A DNA stretch of 13,308 nucleotides from JBMOLK01 sp049325575 (GCA_049325575.1 JBMOLK010000136.1:1-13308); one strand, 5' to 3'; numbered from the stretch's first letter, positions 1-7,070 are shown. The notes: generated by a model not told the origin, from the sequence alone. Translations and numbers: made by a program.

Positions 1-2
1 TT

Positions 3-2000
3 GTCTTATTTGAAATGGGAGCTTTCTTATTTTCACATGAGATATACGAAGAAGCTTTAGGTGCTCTCATAAAGTGTCATAATCTGAAGTATAAAACTGA
101 TGAGATTGAGCAAATGATAATGAGTGCCTACTATGAGCCAAATATAAATGAATTTAGGGATAATTATGAAAAGAATACTAGTGTTCTTTTGAGATATGAT
201 CATATCTACAGGAAAGAGTACCCGGAGTTTACGAAATTAAACTACCGTTTTATTCCATACTCAGAAACTAAATTTGCAGTCTTTGATGTAAACACAAGTA
301 AGTTTATACACACTATTGACTTGGAATTAAAAAGGTATAATATTAATAAATACAAAGCAAATGATGTATTAATAATTAAGAATGAAATCAGTCATTTTAT
401 TATTGAAGAGTGTTTAAATATAACAAAAGATCCCGAGACCTTTCTTTGGACTAAAATACCCATGTATTTGTATTACGATGAATTTAATGAGTTTGTTGAG
501 TTTTTACAAATATGCGACTTCTCAAAAGCTTTAGACACACAAAGGGTAGTTTTTTTATTTGGTACTAGTGAAGTAGAACGATGGTTTGATCACCCACAGT
601 CTATTATACCAAGCCAATTACTAAATGTATCTGGAGAGAGTGATGATTTGTTTAACCAGATTGGCGGGGTCTTTGACAACAGAGATAATAAATACAAAGA
701 TATTAAAAAGGAAGTAGAGAGCTACTATCAAGAACTGGAAACCAGTTATTTTATAAAAAAATTTACTGAGGGTAACCCCAGAATTTTATTCGTAACAACT
801 AGATTTTCAACAGCAATACAGTATTTTACCAGAGATTGTATGGTTGCTTGTGAAAGCTTGGGAATACCTAATGCTCTTGGTATTGAAGTATCAGATATAC
901 ATAGGAGCAACGCCTTTGACTGGATGGTACTACTTAGAGATTTTAAGCCCGATGCTATTTTTATTATAGATCATTTTAGATGGGAGTATCCTTATATACC
1001 TAAGAACGTTATTTTTATGTCCTGGGTTCATGATATGCTACCTCATATTATGTCTGCAAAATCTGCCTTAAAGATAAAGGATAAAGATTTCGTACTTAAC
1101 CTTTTGTCAACAAGCAAAGAATTTCTTAAGTTAGGCTATCCCAAAGACCAGGTAATTGATACTCCTATACCTGTAAACTCCAACATATATAAAACATATG
1201 TACTGTCAGGTGATGAGATAGAAAAATATGAAGCCGATATATGCGTAATATCAAATCCAGGTAGTCCATTGTTTGGATTGGACTTTATACTTGGTCAATT
1301 CAGGAACGAAACTTATTACAGTCAGTTCGAAAAAGCTTTAAAAGGTGCTTATGAAGAATGCTACAGCTTAATTTATAATGAGAAGCCCCTGTATGATTAT
1401 GGCCAACATAGGAACATTATAACAAATTGGATGGATAAGTTTAATATTTGCATAAACGAAAGAGTAATGGAACAATTGACAGATGCTTTCAGGCAAAAGG
1501 TTATTTGGTCTATTTATCGCTCGGTTCCTATAGAATGGTTAGGTGAAAGGGGATACAAAATTAAGCTTTGGGGAAAACAGTGGGTAGAACACCCTAAGTT
1601 AAAAAGATATGCTCAAGGTGTAGCAGAAAATGGGGAGACCCTATCTAGAATACTTAATGTTTCAAAAATACTAATCGGTACTAACCCGGCCATAACAACC
1701 CATCCCAGAGTTCTTGAAGCAATTATGAGTAATTGCTTTTATCTAGGGCTGAATATTCCTCCTGAATATGATGTTTGTGATATAAGAAAGTTCATGGAAC
1801 TAAATAAGGAAGTAGTCCTGTTTGAAAGTAGAGAAGACCTAATTAAAAAAGTTGATTTTTATTTAAATAATGAAGAGGAACGCTTGAAAATAATCGATAA
1901 CGGAAAGAAAAAGATACTGTCCACATTAACATATGAGAAAATGATGCAAAATGTTATTAGTGAAGTGGCACGAAGGTTAGAACAACAAACAAGTAAATAA
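3..2000 (+). CDS. Large glycosyltransferase-like protein, C-terminal part (5' end outside window)
   Basis: This is probably a cytoplasmic glycosyltransferase of the flagellar locus. The C-terminal quarter resembles the CgeB/group-1 glycosyltransferase fold: a T-N-P-A-I-T-T-H-P-R-V-L-E-A run near 1680-1730, followed by a loop and a terminal helical tail, where such enzymes bind the nucleotide sugar. A middle segment (about 775-1150) has a Rossmann-like strand I-L-F-V-T-T-R and a V-H-D-M-L-P-H motif near 1025-1047. The N-terminal 230 residues are helical and hydrophilic and not recognised. The first ATG (15) has no ribosome binding site, and the frame is open through codons V-L-F-E before it, so the gene most likely begins upstream; at least 665 codons are present. 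No good terminator follows it before the flagellin promoter. The acceptor and donor are unknown; a flagellin glycan is inferred only from the neighbours. Confidence 0.7.
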   Translation, partial: VLFEMGAFLFSHEIYEEALGALIKCHNLKYKTDEIEQMIMSAYYEPNINEFRDNYEKNTSVLLRYDHIYRKEYPEFTKLNYRFIPYSETKFAVFDVNTSKFIHTIDLELKRYNINKYKANDVLIIKNEISHFIIEECLNITKDPETFLWTKIPMYLYYDEFNEFVEFLQICDFSKALDTQRVVFLFGTSEVERWFDHPQSIIPSQLLNVSGESDDLFNQIGGVFDNRDNKYKDIKKEVESYYQELETSYFIKKFTEGNPRILFVTTRFSTAIQYFTRDCMVACESLGIPNALGIEVSDIHRSNAFDWMVLLRDFKPDAIFIIDHFRWEYPYIPKNVIFMSWVHDMLPHIMSAKSALKIKDKDFVLNLLSTSKEFLKLGYPKDQVIDTPIPVNSNIYKTYVLSGDEIEKYEADICVISNPGSPLFGLDFILGQFRNETYYSQFEKALKGAYEECYSLIYNEKPLYDYGQHRNIITNWMDKFNICINERVMEQLTDAFRQKVIWSIYRSVPIEWLGERGYKIKLWGKQWVEHPKLKRYAQGVAENGETLSRILNVSKILIGTNPAITTHPRVLEAIMSNCFYLGLNIPPEYDVCDIRKFMELNKEVVLFESREDLIKKVDFYLNNEEERLKIIDNGKKKILSTLTYEKMMQNVISEVARRLEQQTSK

Positions 2001-2035
2001 ATCTACAAAAAATTATAAACATATCCAATTCTCTA

Positions 2036-2063
2036 TAAATTTTTTATTGTAGTTTATCGATAT
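2036..2063 (+). promoter_or_regulatory. Sigma-D (sigma-28)-like promoter for the flagellin genes
   Basis: TAAA at 2036-2039 and ATCGATAT at 2056-2063 are separated by 16 bp. The flagellar sigma-D consensus in Gram-positives is TAAA, about 15 bp, GCCGATAT, so the -35 is exact and the -10 matches 6 of 8. The position 5' of a flagellin gene is where such a promoter is expected. Transcription would start near 2070, giving a leader of about 115 nt. A TATAAT at 2065-2070 exists but lacks a well-placed -35. Confidence 0.62.
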
Positions 2064-2084
2064 ATATAATGAAGCAGTTAAAAG

Positions 2085-2117
2085 TCTATTTTTCAAGTCG
2101 GCCGGGTGAAAGATAGG
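2085..2117 (+). promoter_or_regulatory. Flagellin leader stem-loop 1
   Basis: CTATTTTTCA (2086-2095) pairs with TGAAAGATAG (2107-2116): ten pairs, one of them G-U, extendable by one more G-U pair. The 11-nt loop AGTCGGCCGGG contains the self-complementary CGGCCG. It lies downstream of the proposed start site, so it would be in the mRNA leader. There is no U-tract, so it is not a terminator. Role unknown; mRNA stability or protein/RNA binding are possibilities. Confidence 0.5.
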
Positions 2118-2132
2118 GTTATAGCTGCAAAG

Positions 2133-2160
2133 GATAGTGTAGCAGGGAAGCTATACTATT
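2133..2160 (+). promoter_or_regulatory. Flagellin leader stem-loop 2, GGGA in the loop
   Basis: TAGTGTAGC (2135-2143) pairs with GCTATACTA (2150-2158), extended by A-T (2134/2159) and G-T (2133/2160), closing a hexaloop AGGGAA. A competing fold pairs TATAGCT (2120-2126) with AGCTATA (2149-2155); another pairs GCTGC (2124-2128) with GTAGC (2139-2143) and puts AAAGGATAGT in the loop. GGA in hairpin loops ahead of a GGA-containing ribosome binding site is the usual pattern for CsrA repression of hag mRNA in Bacillus. CsrA control here is inference. Confidence 0.5.
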
Positions 2161-2185
2161 AAATAAGTATCAAGGAGGAATAATT

Positions 2186-2998
2186 ATGAGAATTAATAAC
2201 AACATGATGGCGTTTAACGCCCACAGGCAGTTAAAGGTGAACGGAGCCCAACAGGAAAAATCCCTTGAAAAACTATCATCAGGCTACAGAATTAACAGAG
2301 CAGGTGATGACGCAGCAGGTCTATCTATTTCAGAAAAAATGAGAGCACAAATCAGAGGCTTAAATCAAGCATCAAGAAATGCCCAGGATGGTATTTCTCT
2401 TATCCAAACTGCAGAGGGTGCTCTGCAGGAAACTCACGCGATACTACAAAGAATGAGAGAGCTTGCCGTTCAAGCAGCTAATGACACTAACGTAGCAAAG
2501 GATAGAAGTGCTATCAAGCTAGAGTTGGATGATTTGGCAGCAGAGGTAACAAGGATTGCTCAAAAAACCCAGTTTAATACCCAGAACCTGTTGACAGGAA
2601 GTTTAAACGGTAAAGTCATTCAAATTGGAGCGAATAAAGGTGAAACATTATCTATTACTATCGCTACAATGACAGCCAATAAATTAGCTGTATCCGGATT
2701 AAGTATAACCAGTACTAATCTTGCACAGTCATCCATTGCTAAAATTAACTCAGCAATTAATACAGTATCTGCTGAAAGAGCAAAACTGGGAGCTAAGCAA
2801 AATAGACTGGAGCATACAATCAAGAACCTTGATAATACAGCAGAGAACTTACAAGCATCAGAATCAAGAATTAGAGACGTCGACATGGCAAAAGAGATGA
2901 TGACATTTACAAAGAACAACATACTAAACCAGGCAGCAACAGCAATGTTAGCACAGGCTAATCAGGCGCCACAGGGTGTTCTGCAATTATTAAGGTAG
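2186..2998 (+). CDS. hag: Flagellin 1
   Basis: Structural subunit of the flagellar filament, exported by the flagellar type III system and polymerised under the cap. At 270 aa it is a minimal flagellin: N-terminal D0/D1 helices (about 1-135, with the signature K-L-S-S-G-Y-R-I-N-R-A-G-D-D-A-A-G-L), a short central segment (about 136-185), and C-terminal D1/D0 (about 186-270) ending -QAPQGVLQLLR. There is almost no D2/D3 domain. The start has AAGGAGG at 2172-2178, seven bases from the ATG. It is first of three tandem copies and the one directly behind the sigma-D-like promoter and structured leader. Its central segment (L-A-V-S-G-L-S-I-T-S-T-N-L-A-Q-S-S) is rich in Ser/Thr, the likely targets of the Maf proteins encoded downstream. 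Confidence 0.97.
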   Translation: MRINNNMMAFNAHRQLKVNGAQQEKSLEKLSSGYRINRAGDDAAGLSISEKMRAQIRGLNQASRNAQDGISLIQTAEGALQETHAILQRMRELAVQAANDTNVAKDRSAIKLELDDLAAEVTRIAQKTQFNTQNLLTGSLNGKVIQIGANKGETLSITIATMTANKLAVSGLSITSTNLAQSSIAKINSAINTVSAERAKLGAKQNRLEHTIKNLDNTAENLQASESRIRDVDMAKEMMTFTKNNILNQAATAMLAQANQAPQGVLQLLR

Positions 2999-3044
2999 TA
3001 ATATAAGCAAGGATGCCAGGTAAAAAAATCAAGGAGGAATAGCT
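2999..3044 (+). repeat. Flagellin intergenic spacer, copy A
   Basis: These 46 bases match the spacer after flagellin 2 except for one substitution and the last few bases before the ATG. It contains the AAGGAGG site (3031-3037) for flagellin 2 and AAGCAAGGATGC (3005-3016), which resembles the CsrA consensus RUACARGGAUGU. It contains no terminator or recognisable promoter, so flagellin 2 is probably co-transcribed with flagellin 1. Confidence 0.75.
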
Positions 3045-3860
3045 ATGAGAATTAATAACAATATGATGGCGTTTAACGCCCACAGGCAGTTAAAGGTGAA
3101 CGGAGCCCAACAGGAAAAATCTCTTGAAAAGCTGTCATCAGGCTACAGGATAAACAGAGCAGGAGATGACGCAGCAGGTCTATCGATCTCTGAAAAGATG
3201 AGAGCGCAGATAAGAGGATTAAATCAAGCGTCAAGAAACGCACAGGATGGTATATCCCTTATTCAAACTGCAGAAGGTGCCCTCCAGGAAACTCACGCAA
3301 TACTTCAGAGAATGAGAGAACTTGCAGTTCAAGCAGCTAATGACACTAATGTAACGAAGGATAGAAGTGCTATAAAACTGGAATTGGATGATCTAAGAGA
3401 TGAAGTAACAAGAATAGCCCAAAAAACCCAGTTCAACACTCGAACTCTTTTAGCAGGTGGATTAACTAGTGGTATTACAGTACAGATCGGTGCAAACAAG
3501 GGTGAAACATTATCAGTTAAAATTGCTACCATGACTGCCAATAAGCTATCTATACATGCACTAAATGTGGCAAGTGCAGTTCCAGCTGGAACAGCTATTC
3601 AGTTAATTAATAATGCGATCAATACAGTATCTGCTGAAAGAGCAAAGCTGGGAGCCAAGCAAAATAGACTGGAGCATACAATCAAGAACCTTGATAATAC
3701 AGCAGAGAACTTACAAGCATCAGAATCAAGAATTAGAGACGTAGACATGGCTAGAGAGATGATGACATTTACGAAGAACAACATACTAAACCAGGCAGCA
3801 ACAGCAATGTTAGCACAGGCTAACCAGGCTCCGCAGGGTGTTCTGCAATTATTAAGGTAG
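3045..3860 (+). CDS. hag: Flagellin 2
   Basis: Second tandem filament protein, 271 aa, with the same D0/D1 N- and C-terminal cores as flagellin 1 and the -VLQLLR end. The central segment (about 137-186) differs: G-G-L-T-S-G-I-T-V then L-S-I-H-A-L-N-V-A-S-A-V-P-A-G-T-A. Other differences include R-D for A-A near residue 117 and R for K in D-M-A-R-E near the C-terminus. The DNA is a mosaic. The first 25 codons match flagellin 1 with one mismatch, the following conserved part follows flagellin 3 codon choices, and 3657-3742 is identical to flagellin 1. Start supported by AAGGAGG at 3031-3037. Probably translated from a polycistronic flagellin mRNA. Confidence 0.97.
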   Translation: MRINNNMMAFNAHRQLKVNGAQQEKSLEKLSSGYRINRAGDDAAGLSISEKMRAQIRGLNQASRNAQDGISLIQTAEGALQETHAILQRMRELAVQAANDTNVTKDRSAIKLELDDLRDEVTRIAQKTQFNTRTLLAGGLTSGITVQIGANKGETLSVKIATMTANKLSIHALNVASAVPAGTAIQLINNAINTVSAERAKLGAKQNRLEHTIKNLDNTAENLQASESRIRDVDMAREMMTFTKNNILNQAATAMLAQANQAPQGVLQLLR

Positions 3861-3907
3861 TAATATAAGCAAGGAAGCCAGGTAAAAAAATCAAGGAGGA
3901 ATAGTCC
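3861..3907 (+). repeat. Flagellin intergenic spacer, copy B
   Basis: A 47-base near-copy of the spacer after flagellin 1 (GGAAGCC where copy A has GGATGCC; the end is TCC rather than CT). It carries AAGGAGG at 3893-3899 for flagellin 3 and again lacks a terminator. Conservation of a non-coding spacer together with the coding ends indicates recent duplication or conversion spanning gene boundaries. Confidence 0.75.
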
Positions 3908-4726
3908 ATGAGAATCAATAACAACATGATGGCATTAAACGCCCACAGGCAGTTAAAAGTCAACTCCTTTTCACAGGAAAAATCTCTTGAAAAGCTGTCA
4001 TCCGGCTATAGGATAAACAGAGCAGGGGATGACGCAGCAGGCTTATCGATCTCTGAAAAGATGAGAGCACAAATAAGAGGATTAAATCAAGCGTCAAGGA
4101 ACGCACAGGATGGTATATCCCTTATTCAAACTGCAGAAGGTGCCCTCCAGGAAACCCATGCAATACTTCAGAGAATGAGAGAACTTGCAGTTCAAGCAGC
4201 TAATGATACAAATGTAACGAAGGATAGAAGTGCTATAAAACTGGAGTTAAACGACCTTGCAGCAGAAATCACTAGAATAGGTGAAAAGACCCAGTTTAAT
4301 ACCCAGGATCTTTTAACTGGAAGCTTGAGTAATAAGGTAATACAAATAGGTGCAAATAAAGGGGAAACCCTTACTATTTCTATTGCTAATATGAGGGCAA
4401 CTGCAATTGGTGTTCCTAGTGGATCCCTTTTGGTAAATACAACTACTAATCTTGGTAAAAACATCGATTTGATAAACTCAGCAATAAATACAGTATCTGC
4501 AGAAAGAGCAAAACTGGGAGCCAAACAAAACAGGCTGGAGCATACAATCAAGAACCTTGACAACACAGCAGAAAACTTGCAAGCATCTGAATCAAGAATT
4601 AGAGATGTAGACATGGCCAAAGAGATGATGACATTTACAAAGAACAACATACTAAACCAGGCAGCAACAGCAATGTTAGCACAGGCCAACCAGGCCCCGC
4701 AGGGTGTTCTACAGCTCCTAAGGTAA
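3908..4726 (+). CDS. hag: Flagellin 3
   Basis: Third tandem filament protein, 272 aa, with conserved D0/D1 cores and the -VLQLLR end. It is the most divergent copy. Residues 10 and 20-22 read L and S-F-S instead of F and G-A-Q, and the central segment (about 137-187) is R-A-T-A-I-G-V-P-S-G-S-L-L-V-N-T-T-T-N-L, with more Thr and a Pro-Ser-Gly turn. The site around residue 115 is L-N-D-L-A-A-E-I. Codons in the first 40 positions are its own or shared with flagellin 2, not flagellin 1. It is followed directly by the only strong terminator of the cluster, so it closes the flagellin transcription unit. Start supported by AAGGAGG eight bases upstream. Confidence 0.97.
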   Translation: MRINNNMMALNAHRQLKVNSFSQEKSLEKLSSGYRINRAGDDAAGLSISEKMRAQIRGLNQASRNAQDGISLIQTAEGALQETHAILQRMRELAVQAANDTNVTKDRSAIKLELNDLAAEITRIGEKTQFNTQDLLTGSLSNKVIQIGANKGETLTISIANMRATAIGVPSGSLLVNTTTNLGKNIDLINSAINTVSAERAKLGAKQNRLEHTIKNLDNTAENLQASESRIRDVDMAKEMMTFTKNNILNQAATAMLAQANQAPQGVLQLLR

Positions 4727-4739
4727 TTATTTGTTTATT

Positions 4740-4773
4740 TAAAAAGTCAGCGGTTTGCACCGCTGACTTTTTA
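4740..4773 (+). terminator. Intrinsic terminator of the flagellin cluster
   Basis: AAAAAGTCAGCGG (4741-4753) and CCGCTGACTTTTT (4760-4772) form a perfect 13-bp stem, with one further T-A pair at 4740/4773 and loop TTTGCA. The 3' arm ends in five T and the 5' arm begins with five A, so it could act in both directions. It sits 14 bases after the flagellin 3 stop codon. Confidence 0.92.
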
Positions 4774-4782
4774 TTATATAAT
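4754..4782 (+). promoter_or_regulatory. Possible sigma-A promoter of the maf-pse operon
   Basis: TATAAT at 4777-4782 is a perfect -10. TTTGCA at 4754-4759 is a 4-of-6 match to TTGACA with 17 bp spacing. The -35 is exactly the loop of the flagellin terminator. A start near 4789 would leave a leader of about 30 nt with AAGGAG at 4804-4809 ahead of the first maf ATG. This would allow glycosylation genes to be expressed separately from flagellin. Confidence 0.5.
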
Positions 4783-4818
4783 AGTGTTATACAAAAGATA
4801 AATAAGGAGAAGGGTTAT

Positions 4819-6687
4819 ATGAAGAATTTATTTGAACTCAACCTGGAAGCATTAAGAGAGAACTATTTGACCCTTGTAAAGCGAATTGAAAGTCTGTGTG
4901 AAACCCAAACAGACAGTGTTGTGTGTGAGCAGACAAAAAGCGGTATGCTAAATTTCAAGCTAAATTCGGAAGATTCTTCATTTTATTTGCATAGTTCATA
5001 TGATCCTGTTAAAGAAGCTAAAAATTGGATTTCTAGGATTGACTTGATGGGCTTTGATTCAATTGCAGTATTGGGGATTGGAGCAGGATATCACATAGAA
5101 GAACTTATAACCAAATATTCCAACAAAAACAAGATAATAATTGAGCCCAATATATATGTATTTATCAAGCTTTTGCAGGTTAAAGATATAAGGCACATAA
5201 TAAAAGCACCAAATACTCTTATTGTAGTGAGTGATGACATTGAAAATATTGCTAAAGTCTTTCTTGGTCTTAGGGAAGAAGGACAAATAGATAGTGTACA
5301 CTTCGAAGAGCTTCTAAGTTATAAAAGGATCTATGGTGATTGGTGGAATAATTTTATAAAAGAATTTATAAAATATTCAAGATTACACGAGATAAACACT
5401 AATACAAGTGTATTTTTTGCCAAGGATTGGCTGACCAATTTTTTTGAAAGTTTAAAGCAGTTTCCGGAGAGCGCTTACCTTGACAACTATAAATGTGCTT
5501 TTAACAAAATTCCTGCCATAATAGTTTCTGCTGGACCTTCATTAAATAAAAACATTCATTTGCTTAAAGATTTAAAAAACAAAGCTATAATAATATCTGC
5601 CGGATCATCTGTCAATATACTTGAAAGCAGAGGTATAACACCTCATTTTATGGTAGGTGTGGATGGTGGAGGGGGCGAAAGCAGGATATTCAACAGTGTT
5701 AAGTCAGAGGAAATCTACTTTGCCTATACCTCATCTGTTCATTATGATGGCCTCAAAAATTACAAAGGACCAAAGCTTTATTTTAAGACAAATGCATTAG
5801 AATATGGCGTTTGGCTTGATAAAGAAATGGGAGTAGATACAAGAGATATGAGGTCTGGAGCTTCGGTTTCAAACCTTGCTTTAGATATTGCAAAAATGAT
5901 GGGATGTGACCCGGTAATTCTTATTGGACAGGACTTATCATATCCTAACCTGGAATGTTATGCGGATGGTGCTGTTCTTAAGGATGAGCAAGATAAGGTC
6001 ATAAAAAAGAGTATTGAGAAAAAAGATAAAATGTATATATTGGAAAAAGATATACACGGCAATCTTGTTCATACAATACCAAGTATGATTTCCATAAAAA
6101 TATATTTCGAAGAGTTTATAAAAAATAATCCTGACATAAAGTATTTAAATGGCACCGAGGGTGGATTACCAATAAAAGGAGTGGAAAACAAACCACTGGC
6201 ACAAATAATTAATGAATACTGTGACAAAGAATACGATATTGACAGTATTCTTAAAAGACAATATGAATGTGACCCAATAAGCAGTGAAAATAAAAGAACC
6301 AAAACTATAGAGTTTTTGCACAAAATCTATGAACAGAGCGAAAAAATGAAAAAAAGAGCTATTAAGAGGATGGATTTGATTCTCGATATATTAAGTAACG
6401 TAAATGATACTAATAATAATAGAAAGTGGAAGGAAATAGATAAACTCACCGACCAAATTGAAAGTTTTGATGTATATAAATACTTTATTGAACCACTGTG
6501 TAAATACTTTATACAAGCAGTGAAGAATGAGAGAGAGCGGAAAATAGATTCTATTTTGGACATAACTGGAAAGAAAAAATTCTTGTATGAGGGACTATTA
6601 TTACAATATACAGATATAAAAGACAAAGTAGTAATTATTAATGACATGTCAAAGAAAATAATAAATGAGATGGACAGGGAGGCCTAA
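4819..6687 (+). CDS. maf: Maf-family flagellin glycosyltransferase 1 (DUF115)
   Basis: Motility-associated factor family. In characterised species these cytoplasmic proteins transfer CMP-activated nonulosonic acids to flagellin Ser/Thr before export. Length is 622 aa. An N-terminal Rossmann-like domain carries G-I-G-A-G (86-90), preceded by an F-Y-L-H-S-S-Y-D-P-V-K-E-A block near 55-67. The central DUF115/MptE-like domain carries I-V-S-A-G-P-S-L-N (235-243), S-V-S-N-L-A-L-D-I-A and I-G-Q-D-L-S-Y (369-375), and N-G-T-E-G-G near 450. A helical, charged C-terminal extension follows from about 475 to 622. Oddly, where the paralogue at 7054 has D-P-Q, this one reads D-G-G-G-G-E (282-287). It is first in the operon, with AAGGAG nine bases before the ATG, and is separated by two bases from the next gene. 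Confidence 0.88.
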   Translation: MKNLFELNLEALRENYLTLVKRIESLCETQTDSVVCEQTKSGMLNFKLNSEDSSFYLHSSYDPVKEAKNWISRIDLMGFDSIAVLGIGAGYHIEELITKYSNKNKIIIEPNIYVFIKLLQVKDIRHIIKAPNTLIVVSDDIENIAKVFLGLREEGQIDSVHFEELLSYKRIYGDWWNNFIKEFIKYSRLHEINTNTSVFFAKDWLTNFFESLKQFPESAYLDNYKCAFNKIPAIIVSAGPSLNKNIHLLKDLKNKAIIISAGSSVNILESRGITPHFMVGVDGGGGESRIFNSVKSEEIYFAYTSSVHYDGLKNYKGPKLYFKTNALEYGVWLDKEMGVDTRDMRSGASVSNLALDIAKMMGCDPVILIGQDLSYPNLECYADGAVLKDEQDKVIKKSIEKKDKMYILEKDIHGNLVHTIPSMISIKIYFEEFIKNNPDIKYLNGTEGGLPIKGVENKPLAQIINEYCDKEYDIDSILKRQYECDPISSENKRTKTIEFLHKIYEQSEKMKKRAIKRMDLILDILSNVNDTNNNRKWKEIDKLTDQIESFDVYKYFIEPLCKYFIQAVKNERERKIDSILDITGKKKFLYEGLLLQYTDIKDKVVIINDMSKKIINEMDREA

Positions 6688-6689
6688 AT

Positions 6690-7070
6690 ATGGAACAGTA
6701 TGAGTTAAAGAAGGAAGTCTTAAGCTCGGCGTTGGAGTATATTGAAAGGGTTTTACCCGGTGTAGAGGAAATAATAGAATGCTTTCAAACCGGTAGGGAA
6801 GACAGAGCTACCAACATGATGATTGATCTCATAGAAGGAATACAATGGCTTATACAGGCCATAGACGGGACAAAAGATGTACAGGGTGAACACAGCATAG
6901 ACACTTCTCAAATAAACTCAGTTTTAAACCAGCTTGTAGAAGCCTATGAAAATATGGATTATGTTTTGTTAAGTGACTTACTGGAGTATGAGCTGCTGCC
7001 TTTAGCAAAGACATGGAAAGAAAAGCTTGTTGGTATCCAGGGAGTGTTGGAGAATGACTCTCAAAAATAA
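6690..7070 (+). CDS. Small acidic helical protein between two maf genes, function unknown
   Basis: I do not recognise this 126-aa protein. It is strongly acidic (about 25 Asp/Glu against about 10 Lys/Arg) and has no signal peptide, membrane segment or metal-binding motif. It looks entirely alpha-helical: amphipathic stretches at about 3-33, 40-60 (D-L-I-E-G-I-Q-W-L-I-Q-A-I), 73-92 and 92-120. The translation start is secure: GGGAGG at 6677-6682 lies seven bases from the ATG, the gene begins two bases after the first maf, and the next maf start lies inside its last codons. This coupling suggests a product made in step with the Maf proteins. An accessory factor or chaperone-like partner (size comparable to FliS/FliT-type chaperones) is possible but purely inferred. 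Confidence 0.82.
   Translation: MEQYELKKEVLSSALEYIERVLPGVEEIIECFQTGREDRATNMMIDLIEGIQWLIQAIDGTKDVQGEHSIDTSQINSVLNQLVEAYENMDYVLLSDLLEYELLPLAKTWKEKLVGIQGVLENDSQK

Noticed and set aside
2003..2052. CTACAA (2003-2008) and TTGTAG (2047-2052) as a possible terminator after the glycosyltransferase
   Set aside because: The stem is AT-only beyond six pairs, the loop is long, and no T-tract follows. It also overlaps the sigma-D-like -35. I do not call a terminator.
2079..2106. A second sigma-D promoter from TAAA at 2079-2082
   Set aside because: The GC-rich GGCCG that could serve as a -10 is 18 or more bases away and lacks the GATA part of the consensus. The same bases are better explained as leader stem-loop 1.
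2117..2160. c-di-GMP riboswitch in the flagellin leader (GCAAAG resembles part of GEMM-I)
   Set aside because: Only a short run matches. The GEMM-I paired elements, the tetraloop receptor and the GGUAGGU-like segment are absent.
2620..4689. Long antisense open frames across the flagellin genes
   Set aside because: They mirror the conserved flagellin codons, repeat in all three copies with the same peptide, lack ribosome binding sites and resemble no family. They are frame shadows of biased coding sequence.
7027..7053. TTG at 7027 as the start of the second maf
   Set aside because: ATG at 7054 has GGGAG nine bases upstream, and the added residues do not resemble Maf N-termini.
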